NCBI GenBank assembly: GCA_001949185.1
Contig: BDGG01000021.1
Coordinates: 299,452 to 363,451 of the forward strand
DNA from: Ramazzottius varieornatus
Lineage: Eukaryota; Tardigrada; Eutardigrada; Parachela; Ramazzottiidae
Direction: 5' to 3'
Length of the DNA: 64,000 bases
A model generated the notes under the pieces. That model did not search any database and was not told where the DNA came from. It was given only the letters and a program-made list of their open reading frames with translations. The position numbers were made by a program, and so were the translations under genes. Positions 11,047 through 23,500 of the stretch are shown piece by piece; within the stretch, counting starts at the first letter, position 1, and the number at the start of each line of letters is the position of its first letter.

Positions 11047-13117
11047 TCAGTGGCCATCGTAGCGAGTGAGGACTCGGGCCATGGAAGGCAGCATTTGCCC
11101 CTGGACAGGACCATACTGGATGCGCTCACCGTCAATGGTCATGATGCCATCCTTGTCGCGGGGCTCCAGGCGGAAGGCCCTGATGGCCACCATCTGTACA
11201 TAGGGCGACTTGAGGTGGTCGCCGGTGCTGAGGTTGAGCAAGAAGCTGGTTACCGCCGTCTTGGGCAGGCCGCCTTTGACCCAACACAAGTAACCTAGTC
11301 CGTCGTTCAGCTGGGCCCACGGTACTGCAACACTGGAGGCAGCTATTCGGCTGCAAGAGAGAATAGGTCAGCGGCAAGTGACCTATTCCCTTTCTTCATA
11401 AGGCATTCTCCTCCAGAGAGTCAGAGAGCTAGCTACCTTCAATGACAACTGACCTGGTCAATGTCACGTAGACTGAGATGAACTGGCCTTCAACGCTTAT
11501 CCAGCTGTCAGGAAGGGGACAGCAAAGAGGGACCAGCAGGTTGGTGGCAGGTCTGGAGGGCACGTTGACGTAATCACCGCTTGCCGCTATGTCCACTTCC
11601 GGGGCAGCCAGCCAAGCGTTGCTTTCGTCGGCCGGAAGGTACGAAAGCTTCCCGCCGTAAGACCGTAAATCTAAGCAGAGGCCTTCCATTGAGACTTGGG
11701 ACTGTCAGTAGTTCAACCACACAAAGACAGCGGATGGTGTAGCAGCGAGCGAGAGGAACCTACCCAAGACTCGTTGAAGAGCTCCCACCGTGAAGCGGTT
11801 CTCGCCCAGCTTGCGAAACTTCTCCGACTCAATGTCGATATCGGCAATGATACCCCAGCCGAAGGACAGGAAGGCATAGCGCTGAGACGTTAAAGACTGG
11901 ACGTAAAGGAGATCCAGCGGCTGGGGAATGCAACGGGTCAACAGCAGGGCAGCGTGCTTGACAAAGTCATGGCTGAACGGCTCTCTACAGACAAGAAGCT
12001 GATTTGATACACCATATGCCACTCTTACCCTACTTCCAAGTTCCTTCTCATTTTCCCCCAAAACATATTTCAATAGCCTGCTTGTCCGTCTCTCACCCAC
12101 ATGCCTGGTGAATACTGGCCGCCAAGGCATTACCGGAGCCAGCGGGTATTAGTCCCAACGGTGTCTTGATGGCTCTCCGCCAGTCCGCTCGTTCCATCAA
12201 ACCGTTTATGGCTTCGTAAATCAAACCTGTAAACCAACGTCATCTATTATCCACTGCGCAACCAGCACAGTCCCACTTCATATATAAACTATGCAGCCAT
12301 GACATGCCAAAAGGAAGCAAATTGCTCACCATCACCGGAAACGAGAATGACAGCAGAATACCTATCCAGGTTGAGGCTTCGGACAATCTCTCCGACATGG
12401 CCTGCTCGTTCTGCAAGAAGAGAAAGGACGATAAGCTATCAGTAGTGAAGAAGTGCGCCTGAATCAGCGGCCAAACTCACCGCTGATGACAGTATCAAAG
12501 TTGATCTCAGCCTCGGAAAATATCGGCAAAACCCGTTCTTGGAAGAGCTTGACGGCTTTTCCAGGTCCGCCAGCCGGGTTGATGAGCACCAGCCATCTTC
12601 TGCTGTAATGAGCACAGACACCTGCAGACAGAAAAACTGTGCCCATTGGTAAATGTAGTCAGGAAGGAGGACGTGGTTAGGGGAGATGTGACTAACTTAT
12701 GGGACGAAGCAAGGCCAGGATGGCTTCTCTCCACAGCGAGGCTTTCTGCAGGTTATCCGTAAAGACCACAGAGCTGGCCACCACGAAGACGAGCACTACT
12801 CGGCATCGACGAGCATCGATACTGCCCGTGATGGTTCGACCCCGTGGATAGACGTAGATGGTCAAGTAGGCCCGCTGATCCGTCAGCACTTTGCCCTTCA
12901 TGCACTGTACTCCGATAATGTCTTGTAAGAGAATGACTTTGCCCTTCGTTCTAGGAGCTCCAACGGGACTGTATTGGATAGTGGAAGCCAAGAGTTTAAC
13001 GTCCTGTTCTTTGCCCGATGATAAGAGGACGAATCGTTCCTGGAGGATATCCTTGGCGTCACTCTCCTGAGTTTCCTCCATTACAGTCGTTGCCGTCGTC
13101 CTCGACGCTTCAGCCAT
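11047..13117 (-). CDS. SPHK1: Sphingosine kinase
   Basis: The enzyme phosphorylates sphingosine to sphingosine-1-phosphate, a lipid signal. Exon 1 (13117-12697) encodes an N-terminal domain with LQDIIGVQCMKGK. It is followed in frame by the diacylglycerol-kinase-type catalytic core: ATP-site glycine loop LINPAGGPGKA, ILVSGDG, LIYEAINGLMERADW, and IPAGSGNALAAS, the signature of the family. Then come FLSFGWGIIADIDIESEKFR, YGGKLSYLP, and the C-terminal VAIRAFRLEPRDKDG ending in TGA at 11047-11049. VDGE in animal enzymes corresponds to IDGE here. These residues favour sphingosine kinase over ceramide kinase. The symbol denotes the family, since one invertebrate gene corresponds to SPHK1/2. Confidence 0.92.
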
Positions 13118-13473
13118 TGTTGCATTCGGGTCACATCGTCTGTCAAGCAGCGTAGAGTAGTTCTTGATAATCCTAATTTGCCAGCGACGTTTGCCTTCTT
13201 CTTGCCGTCATACTTTTGATGCACCGTGCTGCGCCTAATTATAGACTCTCACTCACCATCATCGTAGCCGCCTAGCGCCTCGGGCAGTAGCACATCAAGA
13301 GCATATGTACCAAGGTCGTTCCATGCATCACAACAATCTCAACTATTTTCGATTCCCAATTTACAACACCGTTTCCGCAGGCCACAGGAAGAATAGTCTG
13401 CGCAGAAACTGCCGCAAGAACTCAATAGGCTAAAGACGCTAAACATTAAGGGATCACAAAGATAGGTTACAAC

Positions 13474-13586
13474 GCTGGTGTAATTGCCTCCACCCACACC
13501 CTTAAGATTGGCCTATTCGTTACACCAGACATTACACTTTCGGTTTAATTACGAGTCGCTCCGGAACGACTCGTAATTACACCAGA
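13474..13586. repeat. Small palindromic MITE-like repeat
   Basis: The ends read CTGGTGTAATT and AATTACACCAG. Inside, TAATTACGAGTCG and CGACTCGTAATTA flank a six-base TCCGGA core, giving a 34-bp palindrome (about 13546-13579) with a single mismatched pair. Total length is about 113 bp. Confidence 0.5.
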
Positions 13587-13921
13587 CTTAACCCACATCC
13601 CGAGTTCGCTGTGCTCCCCTCTAAACTGTCAAATGTCGCTTCCATGATGAAGTTTCTTGCTACTCGTCCTACTGGTGAGTGTATGGTGGTTTCTCCGACA
13701 TCAAAGATCTCATAATTCTCCGATCGTACTTACCTGCAGTGCGGGGCTTTCACAGCGAGCAGTTATACCGCTTTCCTAACTGGTCAAAAAAAATTTGTGG
13801 GCGTATCCACCAAAGTAGCTCCTGTAATTATACCACCAAGCCAGCTTGGTCTTTGTAAGCCCTTATTAAAGTTCCGTATAATTGCGATACGCATACGGAA
13901 GTACGGAACTCTCTTCACTGG

Positions 13922-14031
13922 CCTCAAATCCCCTTTTACTGCAGTGTGTCCTATTGATTGTTGATCAGTTACGTGGATTTCAGGGCCAATCAACAATCAG
14001 TCGATTGTGCTGCAGTCAAATGAGGGTTTGA
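13922..14031. ncRNA. Long hairpin upstream of SPB1, pre-miRNA-like or MITE
   Basis: The arm 13922-13966 pairs with 13985-14031. CCTCAAATCCCCTTTTACTGCAG pairs with CTGCAGTCAAATGAGGGTTTGAGG, and ATTGATTGTTGAT pairs with ATCAACAATCAG. The loop is about 18 nt. Outer stem and CTGCAG block are well paired, with a small internal loop between stems. Its distal GAGGGTTTGAGGGGTTT motif recurs at 50305-50331 and 63973-64000, which favours a repeat family over a miRNA. Confidence 0.35.
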
Positions 14032-14204
14032 GGGGTTTACTTTGCGGCTTTGCCCTCGTTGTATCCTTTCCTCATTTAATTATTTTTCTCTGATTATTTC
14101 CGGCGTAAAAAGGTCGATGGAGAGTTGTTTCCACTGCCTGCTGAACCCACACCTGCAAACTATTTTTTGTTTCGAAGGAGGTTGTCGAGAAGCTAGACAT
14201 CAGG

Positions 14205-17176
14205 ATGGGGAAGAAGGTGAAGGTTGGAAAGGCCCGAAAGGACAAGTTTTATCATTTGGCCAAAGAATCGGGTTATCGTTCGCGTGCTGCCTTCAAGCTC
14301 ATCCAGCTCAACCGCACCTACGAGTTCCTACAGCGTTCGCGAGTGCTGATCGACCTGTGCGCTGCGCCGGGAGGATGGCTTCAAGTGGCCAAGCAGTTCA
14401 TGCCCGTCTCCAGTATCATCTTGGGTTAGTTAGCCAACTTGATTTGACTGCCATATCATGCACCAATGTGGGCACTCGTTATCGTTCCGTTTGATCTGTA
14501 GGTGTCGATCTGGTGCCCATCAAAGCTATCCCCAATGTCATCACTCTACAAGAAGACATCACCACAGAACATTGTAAAGCCAAGATTCGCCATGAGCTGA
14601 AGACATGGAAGGCTGACGTAGTGCTGCACGACGGTGCTCCCAACGTGGGCAAGAACTGGCTGCACGATGCCTTTACCCAAGCTCGCTTAACCCTCTCAGC
14701 CTTCAAGTTGGCCACGGCCTTCCTGACCAAGAACGGCTGGTTTATCACAAAGATTTTCCGCTCTAAAGATTACCATGCCCTTCTGTGGGTCTTCCAGCAG
14801 TTCTTCAAGAAGGTAGGCGCCGTGGTCGATTGCGAAATATATGCCTACTTCCGGTGACGTCATGCGGCATCACTGTTTCTGTGTATATGGTGGGCCCTAG
14901 GGAACAAATTATCTGTTATCGTGTACGGGGTTGTCTGTTACGTTTTGTCCCTGGTAGCCAACCATGGTGTGTTATGGCTTTATTTTGGGTTTGATCAGTA
15001 ATCAGTAAGTATTGATAGTATCCTTGTTGCAGGTCGTAGCGACAAAGCCACCGGCTTCTCGTCATGAATCAGCGGAAATCTTCGTGGTGTGTTCGGGGTA
15101 CATTGCTCCGGACAAGATCGACGGGCGCTTGCTGGATGCCAAGCATGTCTTTGAGGATGTCGACGAGTCGATGGCTGAGGAGGACGCGACTAACGCGGAT
15201 GGGACGAGCAAGAAGCGGACGGCAGGAGCGGCCAAGCTAAACCTGCTGCTGCATCCAGAGAAGAAGAAAAAGTCGGCCGAAGGTTATGCCGAGGGCAAGG
15301 TGCTGTTGGGTGACAAGTTAGCGGCACGAGCCTACATCGAGGCCGAAGAGGACAAGTCCAAAGAGTTGTTGTCGCAGTGCCACCAGATTGTCATTGATGA
15401 GGAGGACAAGGGTATCGCCACCCATCCGGCCACGACGGACGAGCTGCGCCTGTGCTGCCAAGACATCAAAGTGCTGGGTAAACGCGAACTGCGCCTGCTG
15501 ATCAACTGGAGGAAGGACATTCGCAAAAGCCAGGAAGAAGCAGCTAGTAAGCCATTTCGTGAAATTGTCCATCAACCGTGGCGGATTAGCTGTATAGCCA
15601 TCAATGTGTGATTGTTGTAGAGAAAGAAAAGGCCAAGGAGGATGAGGGTCTGGTTAGTGTCAAGGCTGTGACGACGGAGGAGGAGATGGAAGCAGCCATC
15701 GCCAGGCAGATTGCCAAGGTGGAGGAGGACGAACGGTTGGAAGCAAGGCGCAAGCGCAAGAAGCTCAACAAGCTGCGCCGTCAACTGCAGGAGAAGATGA
15801 ACCTGAAGATGATTCTGCCCGGTGACACCTTGCTGGCTGAAGAAGAACAGAAGGTATACGTTAATGGCCTTCTCCAACTTTCGTCTAACCCTTCCTTGTG
15901 TCATCATGAGCTGAGGGGTTTGTCCTTGTTAGGAAGAACGACTCTTTTCGCTGGATAACATTAAGAGCAGTAAGAAGCTGGAGCAAGTGATGGCAGGAGA
16001 GAGGGATGCCGGCAAAAGCTTCGATGAAGAGGAGGAGGAGGAGATGGAAGGGGATGACAATCCGCTCTTAGTGGGTAGAGAAGGGCTTCTGAGCCGCAAA
16101 GCCCGCATGACGCGAGAATGGTTCGATAAGGACATCTTTGCCGGCCTGGACTTGAAGAAGAGCAAGCCCAAGAAGACGGAGGTCAAGGAAGAGGAAGACG
16201 AGTGGGAAAATGTCGGGGGAAGGGAGGATGATGATAGTGAGGACGAGGATGAGGTGATGGAGTTTGAAGTGGTCAGTGAGATGGCAAAAGAGACAGCGGC
16301 ACAGAATGGCCAGCGCATAAAGACGGAAGAGAGCCTGCAGGACAATGCCAAAGTCATGCTGGATGCTGAAGGCTTTGCTCTGGCCGAAGAACTCATCAAG
16401 TCCAAGAAACGACGGAGGGAAATGATCGAAGCCGGCTTCCATCGGTACGTCTTGTCCATAATGATCAAGGAAAGCTAGTAGACGAGGAGGAGTAATATGG
16501 GTTTCTCTTGACGAAAGACTAATCAAATTAGGCTTTCAATTTGAATAGATGGTGACCCAGAGAAATGGCTGACCCTGAAGAGAAAATATGGCATAATTGC
16601 CCTGAAGTGTGTGTTTACAGAGAAGCTTTCAACGAGACGGACGACATGTTGCCATCGTGGTTTGTGGATGACGAGAAGAAGCACTGTCGGCGCTCGCTGG
16701 TGGACAGTGGCCTGATCACTAAAGAGCAAGTGCGCGCTCACAAGGAGCAGCTGCGCGCCATCGACGCCCGTCCCATCAAGAAGATTGCTGAAGCCACAGC
16801 TCGAAAGAAGATTCGGGCCCTGAAGCGGCTGGAGAAGGCACGGAAGAAGGCCAGCAACCTGCTGAGCAACGACGCACCGGACCAGCTGTCAGCGCAGGAG
16901 AAGATGTCACAGCTAAAGTCCATCTATAAGAAGGCCGCTGCACCAGGCAAGGCCAAGTCCAAGGCGCCCGTCTTGGTTGTCTCCAAGAAGGGCGGTGGAA
17001 CAGCCAAAACTGAGCGACCAGCCAAGGGAACCCGCATCAAGGTGGTCGATCGACGAATGAAGAAGGACATGAAACGCACGAATTCAGCCGGTAAGGGAGG
17101 CAAAAAGACCAAGGGCAAGAAGAAAGCCGCCAAGAAGGCTTCTCGTCAGCAGTCCACCGGTCGAAAGAAACAATAA
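14205..17176 (+). CDS. FTSJ3: SPB1/FTSJ3 pre-rRNA 2'-O-methyltransferase
   Basis: This nucleolar methyltransferase is needed for large-subunit rRNA processing. The start [20 protein letters not shown] matches the family. The RrmJ/FtsJ fold shows [20 protein letters not shown] (SAM site), [14 protein letters not shown] and [11 protein letters not shown], giving the K-D-K-E type catalytic set together with [10 protein letters not shown]. After it come the DUF3381-type segment ([19 protein letters not shown]), acidic stretches, and the SPB1 C-terminal domain ([23 protein letters not shown]-like [17 protein letters not shown]), ending in a Lys-rich tail. The exons 14205-14424, 14502-14812, 15033-15544 and onward to 16621-17176 join cleanly. 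The last intron runs from CATCG|gtacgt (16445) to tttacag (16620). Confidence 0.95.
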
Positions 17177-17431
17177 GCTTACTTTCCTCAACGGTTGCAC
17201 AGGATTTTGCTGCAACATAAGGCATAAACTTCCAATGTTACACACTGTGTATATCACCCGCCAGCGGGTTTTGTCGACATGGAAGAAAATGAGCAGTATA
17301 GAGCACCAAAACTGTTAGATACCTTCAAGTTAGCTCTAGACGCATGCTCCGATGAACAGGCGCAGCCTGTTGGTATCGTACGACTATAAAGGTGTACAAC
17401 AAGGAGGAAAAGGGAGTCAAGCTTATGAGCA

Positions 17432-19632
17432 TCAATTGAAGGCGTCGAAAGCGCGGTTGAAGGAGTCTCCGATGGCGTCAAATTTTTCAGCGGAGAAGGC
17501 CTTTTTGACCGGCGAGACTGGCTTGGCTGTTAGCGCCACATGGTTAGTCGCTTGATCGGTCGTCAGCGATGGGGCCGAAGGAAGTGGTAAAGGCAGCTTG
17601 GGTGCCACATAGGCGTCGGTGGAGGCAAGTTTGGGGGAAAGGAGGCTGATTACCTTTCTCGGATTAAAGAAGTTATCCGGTGGGGCAAACCCAAAGAGAG
17701 CCGTAGGGCTGACCAGCCCTCCTGCCTTTGCTGCCGAACCACCGACGATGGCCTTGTTACTGTCGACTGCAATGGCCGGAATGGGCCCTCCATCCATCCT
17801 CCCCCTCTACAAACCATCAAGGTCTTCAATGTACGCAGTTACCACAAACTTTCCATACACAGGGCATAGTTTTGTAGGACATAGTGCTGTAAATTAGACC
17901 TTCCAGTTCCTACAGCACTATACCTCGTCTTGTCCACTTTTGGGCGTGGTGGTTTCCATCCCCGGAAAGATACGAAACTCCTGGAAGAACCCCTGCGTCA
18001 TCCCGTCATTGTTGTCCACAAACCTGGTCTATCAAACAGAAAATGTAACAAAGGCCATAGAAACCAGTTATATACTCTGTCTCTCATGGACTGTAAAGTG
18101 CACTTCTCGCTGCATCATCCAAATGGTGCTAACGGTTCATAGGTATAGTGTTGTAGAATACATTTCATCCGACGGTCACGTGATGCCACTTGCGACTTGG
18201 CAATTTTAGGAGGCCACCTGACCCCCCGGATAGAATGCATCTTTTACACTGTGGTGTAGGACAAAGCTGATGTGCTCAAAGGTACCTGGTTGGTGACCAG
18301 GATGTGGTCACCGAGTGTCTGCACTTTGCCGGTTGTGTTAGCCTTGTCCGGCATGGGTGGACTACGCTGTTGCTGCTGAAGTTGCTGTTGCATTTGCCGC
18401 ATTTCCGCTTGCATGCGGAACATGTCGGCCATACCATCACCTTCGCCATCTCCCTCCATGCCACCCATCCGACCCATAAAGCCCATCCCGCCCATTCCTG
18501 CGGCCATGGGATCGCCGCCGCCCATCATTCGACCGGCCATGGGGGGTTCGCCAAACATGTCACTGCCGTAGCGTCTTCTTTCTTGATTCTCATACGGCGA
18601 CGCGTAACGATAAGGTGACTGGAAGGCGCCGCTGTTGCTGTAATCGTCAGGGGCTCCGCTGCGCATCATGGCCATAGCACCTCCTGGCCGGTACATGCCG
18701 CCACCCGGATAACCATACGGACTATTCATCATCATCCCCCCGTTATTTCGGCCATGTAAACCTGCAACATCACACGTGGCAATCGCCCATGTCCTCAACC
18801 TGTTGCCGTTAACGTCATCACCATAAATACTGCCTGCAGCCAACTTATGCTACTCTGTCATAAACAGCTCAAATGACCCGTGACCAGCACACACCGCAAG
18901 CTCAACAATATAACCACGAAAAGTTCTCTAGTTTGATATGCTGAAATAGACGGATGTTATTCATAGAAAAACCATGTTACAGGGAGGAACCCCTTTTATG
19001 TTGCATCTGCACTGGTCAATGATAAACATTTCTGTCCCTCCTCTGCAAGCTGCAAAAGGCTTCCTGCCTTCAAGTCCTTTCTAGATCGTCTCGATCTGCG
19101 GAGCTTCTCTTGGTGCGAAAAGAACATCGATGATTGTTTAAAGTAGTTGTTAAGTTTTAGATCTGACACTTTTTCTTTGGCTCTCTTGCCGTCCTTTCAT
19201 CTTGTGTCCAAGGCTGAGCTAATCTGCTGGCGATCATACACGAGTAAAGCATTTATTATTATTATTATTATTATGTTTTTACTAAATACTTGAGATCGTG
19301 AAGCGACATGGCCTTGTCGGATAATTCCACCGTTTGCTGGCTGTTAAACCTCTTCAACGGCGAAGCGACCGTGGATAACGGCGGGAGGTGGCCTTGTGGG
19401 GTTACTTACCAATAGGCAGCTGGGGTGAAGGTGGGTACATGGTGGGATAGTTGGTCATAGCAGTGGGCAGTCTAGCGGTGTCACCCAAGGCATTAGGGGC
19501 CATCCCCGAACGAGCTAGAGCACCGTTGAATGGCGAGTTGGGATCTCCGAAAGCTGGGTACATTCCGTCGCCCATCATCTGACCCAGGGCCATCGAGAAG
19601 CTACAAATGAGGACCAAGATCGGCCCTTCCAT
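17432..19632 (-). CDS. Secreted Met/Gly-rich protein, family unknown
   Basis: I do not recognise this gene. Four exons join in frame on the minus strand: 19632-19410, 18761-18286, about 18032-17928, and about 17806-17432, giving roughly 390 residues. The first exon opens with a clear signal peptide (MEGPILVLICSFSMALG, likely cut before Gln). The mature protein is rich in Met, Gly, Pro and Tyr, for example MMMNSPYGYPGGGMYRPGG and MAAGMGGMGFMGRMGGMEG. A Gln-rich coiled segment follows (MRQMQQQLQQQQ), then a short ordered-looking piece (VQTLGDHILVTNQTRFVDNN) and a C-terminal region with FGFAPPDNFFNPRK. No cysteine framework is apparent. Extracellular matrix or biomineral-associated proteins have this kind of composition, but function is not shown. 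Intron 1 holds a retrotransposon tail and intron 3 a short hairpin. Confidence 0.7.
17876..17925 (-). other. Short intronic hairpin
   Basis: AGGACATAGTGCTGTA (17876-17891) pairs with TACAGCACTATACCT (17911-17925), a 15-bp stem with one bulge and a 19-nt loop. It lies in the intron between exons 3 and 4 of the Met-rich secreted gene. It is too short for a typical precursor unless the outer flanks also pair, which they do only weakly. Confidence 0.3.
18985..19278 (+). mobile_element. 3' remnant of a non-LTR retrotransposon (LINE)
   Basis: A plus-strand frame at about 19020-19145 reads like the C-terminus of a LINE reverse-transcriptase ORF, with LPAFKSFLDRLDLRSF (the usual FKSRLDR-like end) followed by a stop. 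The segment ends with CACGAGTAAAGCATTT and an (ATT)n run (19252-19275), the kind of short 3' microsatellite tail found in CR1/L2-type elements. It sits antisense in intron 1 of the Met-rich gene. Confidence 0.5.
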
Positions 19633-20538
19633 ACTACGCAGTATCAGCAGGTTCCCCATCACTGGCACATTTGCCGGGATAATCCCAGATTGATTCCCGG
19701 CCAAAGGCTACTATGTAGGCAGCAAGCTGTAAAAGCCAATGCGGAAGCTGTATTGTACGTAAAGATAAGATGCGGCCAAGAAGAAGAAATCTCGATGCGG
19801 AAGCTGAAGGACGGTGAGTGAAGATGGTCAGCTGAATCACCAAGCCAAGTATCATACAGTAACAGCCAAGGCCAAAAGAAGCCATACTGAATGTTATTTG
19901 TCGGCGCCGGAAAGATTGGTGTCATAGCAGGCTTGGGGGCAGATGTCATGGTCAAGCTTGAGTTGTACCGTGATGATAAAACGAAGCACCATCAGGCAGT
20001 TCCACGCAACTTCTAGCAAGTTATAAGTTTGGCAACATGAAATCTCTGACATCTTCAGTATACAGCAATAATTGGCCACCATCGACCCAATGACGCCTAC
20101 TCCAGTTGTGCATCTGCCGTATCATTCCATCTCTACTTTACACCTAACTACAAAACCCTCCAGCAAGTAGCCCTAATTATCCATAGCAGCCGCTGATTGT
20201 ACAACACCATGCCTTTTCCTCTGTACTATCAGCCCTTACTGTACAACATTGCTGTTCCATAAGGGCCCAGTTTCCAGCGAACTCTTTCAGATCGCCGACC
20301 ATCGGGAAACATAATGATTAAACAAATAATCATTACTGGGTTACTTGCTACCTGAGAAAAGAGAGCATACTCTTTGGTCCACCAACGAAGCAACTGAATA
20401 GTCGGTAGGAGCATAATGTTGGCTGATGAGCGTGAGCCAAGTCTCCCATTCAATGAAGTAGAGAATTTAGTACGGTATACTATAGCTGACTCACACATAG
20501 GCGGGAAGAGAAGAGAGCAAAGTGTGGAAGGCCGGAAA
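19633..20538. other. Intergenic, between TOPBP1 3' end and Met-rich gene
   Basis: Both neighbours are on the minus strand, so this holds the promoter of the Met-rich gene and the TOPBP1 3' UTR. No gene or clear repeat is seen. Confidence 0.4.
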
Positions 20539-23500
20539 TTAAGGACGAGATCGCTTGGGAGGGGGCAGAGCGTGGCTGGCGTGACGAAGGTGAGGAGGGA
20601 TGATGGGCGGTGTCTGGTCGGTAATGTACTGGGAGAGCATTTCCGGTCGGTTACAGATGACGCCGGCGGCCTCGAAGGCCTCAACCTCCTCCCGCGAGAT
20701 GGCCACCTTTCCCGACTCGTACAGCAAGTGCGTGGCTCGCTTGACATACTGCAGCAGCGGCGGCCTACAAGCAAATGAGACCGTCATGTCATGGGCATGT
20801 TGGAAAGAGAGGGAGAGAGGCGTTCCGTACGTGTTGGGCAGGACGGTGGCGCCACCGGCTTTCAACATGCGGATGTAACCGTCGCCGCGGACAGCCTGCT
20901 CGGCCAGGACAATGACGGTCCAGCCCGTAAAGGCCGGTGGATGGCCTCGGGAGACGTGGAGACGCCAGCGGTGGGCCGCTTTGGCTAGCTTCATGTTGTT
21001 GTCGTCCAGGTCCAACAGCAAGTGGGCCGCCTTGTCCACGTTGCCCCACTCGTACTCTTCTTCCTACAAGCAAAAAGAGCCAGCCCTTGAAACGGACCTT
21101 CCAGCACTGCAGACTAGTGAGGGAACTTACGGGCAAATAATGGCCGGCTTTGGCCGAGTGGATTATGTAGGAGGGATGGAGGATGAAGCGGCCGGTGGCG
21201 CAGCAGCCGTAAAACTTTTCATTCTTGGCCGGTGCCTTGACCAGCAAGTGGGTGGCTTGTGGCTGCAGCTGGATGGTGTCGATGAAGCGACCACCCAGCT
21301 TGGTGATGGCATCAAAGATCTGCTGCTTCTCCCCATCAGCGGGGATACCCGACAGGATAAAGACCTTGTCCGCCGCCGCCTGCCCTTGCTCCACCTCCAC
21401 AATGTCAGCTGGGCGCTTCGGCCGGCTGACGGCTGGCCCTTCGACGGCATTAGCCACTCTCTTGCTGTTGAGCGGGCCTACGGCTGGCGCTTGACGGAGG
21501 AGGGGAACAATGGAGTTGGTGCTGGTCGGAGGTGGCTTGACCAGTGGCTGGCCATTGGCGGCGGCTGCTGCCACAACGACAGCCACTTCTGCCACTTCGT
21601 CCTCGCTGCCTTCTTCATACTCCTCCTCGCTTTGGCCTCCATCGTCCTTGAAGTCTCGGCCTCCTTCACCTGCCAGGAAGGGCTGCCTTCTGCAAAGTAC
21701 AAGCCACCACCATCAACGAACCAAAGGCACTGTGTGACATGACCTTGTATGTCACATAACATGACATGACAGGACTGATATGGTAGAGACTTACTCGTGC
21801 TGACTCCAGACGACTTGGCCCCGATCCTTCCTGCCGGGACTCTTCTTGCCCTTGTTGGAGGGGCGACGCGTTAGGCGGCCCATCTTGGGGCCAGCCTGCC
21901 CACTAATGGTCACTTTGGCCATCTGCAGTTGCTGGCGCAGTTGCGCCATCTCCTGTTGCACCCGTAGCTGTGCCACTTCCTTGGAGCCGGTGGGCGCCGT
22001 CTTGAACGTGTCGGCCACGGGGACAGCGCTGCTCGGAGAGTTGGCTGGACTGGATTTGGCACTGGTCGGCATGGCCCATGTGGGGCCACTGCGGTTGTTC
22101 TCCTGGCCCACCAACGCCATCACTCGCCGTGCCAACAGCAAGGACGAACACGGCGCTCCAGCAGACCCTTCCACTTTCTCCAACCTGCCACACAAAACAC
22201 TTCACACTTCATTTGTAGACTATCATCACGGTCACCAAGCAGGATTGCTCCTTTAGACTTCTGTCGCAATAGGCGACTTTTCAGCCTCTATTACAAAGAC
22301 AGTTTGTACAAAGCGCTGAGACTTGCGCTCTGACAGGAACTTACACTTCAGCTTTAACTTCTTCGGCTTCCACTCTAAGGCCTGCAACGCTGCTTGTTAT
22401 TGTTCCGGCTGCAACTACTACCGACGGCCGGGCTTGAGGTGAGGAGCGAAAAGGCTGAGGAGAGGGAGGAGGAAAAGCAGCCGAGCTGGAGAGGTCATTC
22501 TCATTAACCACTGATTGCACAGCGCCCTCATTCTTGGCAGGGTGGGCTACTGCTGCCTGCTTGGCTTGAGGACCAGAACTGTCTCCTGCCTCCTCTTCTT
22601 TCTTGGTCGGCACTGCTGCCGCCGCCGCCGCAGCACCGTCTTCCGTCTTGACTGGCTTGTCGATAGCGCTAATGTCCAACTCCACATCTAACCCTGCAAC
22701 GGCACTTATGGACATTACACGGCACACTGCCACCCAAACAGCAGGACGCTCTGCTACGTACGCTGAGCATTCTTGTGGGGTGTGGAAGTAGCACGAAGGC
22801 CGTTGGGCCCTTGGCGGACATGGTCGGGCGTCAGGGCGCGTTGGCTGGCGCTAGAGGCCGAACTGCCGCTGACGCGCTGATCAGCGGTCAGGTTGGCAGC
22901 GGCGCTTTTGGGGCCCGTCAGCAAGTACTTTCGATAGTCCAGACAGTATCCTACACAACAAGACAAGGCCTCACTGCACCAACTTAACTGCTCCTCTTTA
23001 TCTACAGCCATAAATTGTCAGCAGCATCACTAACCTTTGTCAACGGAATGGCGGACCCACTGCGAATGAACAATGGGAATTTTCCAGCTGGCGGCTGCCA
23101 CACACTTGTCGCCCACCAGCACGTCACAAATGAGATGGGTCACCGTGGCCTTGCTCAAATCCTTGTCGTAACGACCACCGTGCTCCTTCATCAAGGCTCT
23201 GATCTATACGGCACATAGAGAGAAAGATGGCTCAGTCAAGGTAGCAGGCAGGCAAACCACAGAAAGAAGACTCTACCAACCTGTGCTCGTTGTTCCTGGC
23301 TGAGCTGCGAGACGGAAACGAAGCAGCCGGCAAAGATAGGGGTGGCAAACTTGGCGCTGAGCTGTTGCAGATTGTCGGCATTGTCTTGACCCGCCTTGGC
23401 CAACTTGTAGACGGCCCCAACCCATGCCGGCATCATCACCCTCATGCCCGCTTCTGTTGCCGCCTGCCCTCAAACAACAAGTCATTAGTACTACACGCTT

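Larger units (their letters stand above)
13118..14204. other. Divergent promoter region, SPHK/SPB1, with small repeats
   Basis: This region separates two genes transcribed away from each other. It contains a small inverted-repeat element (13474-13586), a short AGTTCCGTA/TACGGAACT hairpin (13870-13910) and a long hairpin (13922-14031). A possible mini-exon, ATGATGAAGTTTCTTGC followed by a gtgagt donor (13643-13676), was noted but has no partner. Confidence 0.4.
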
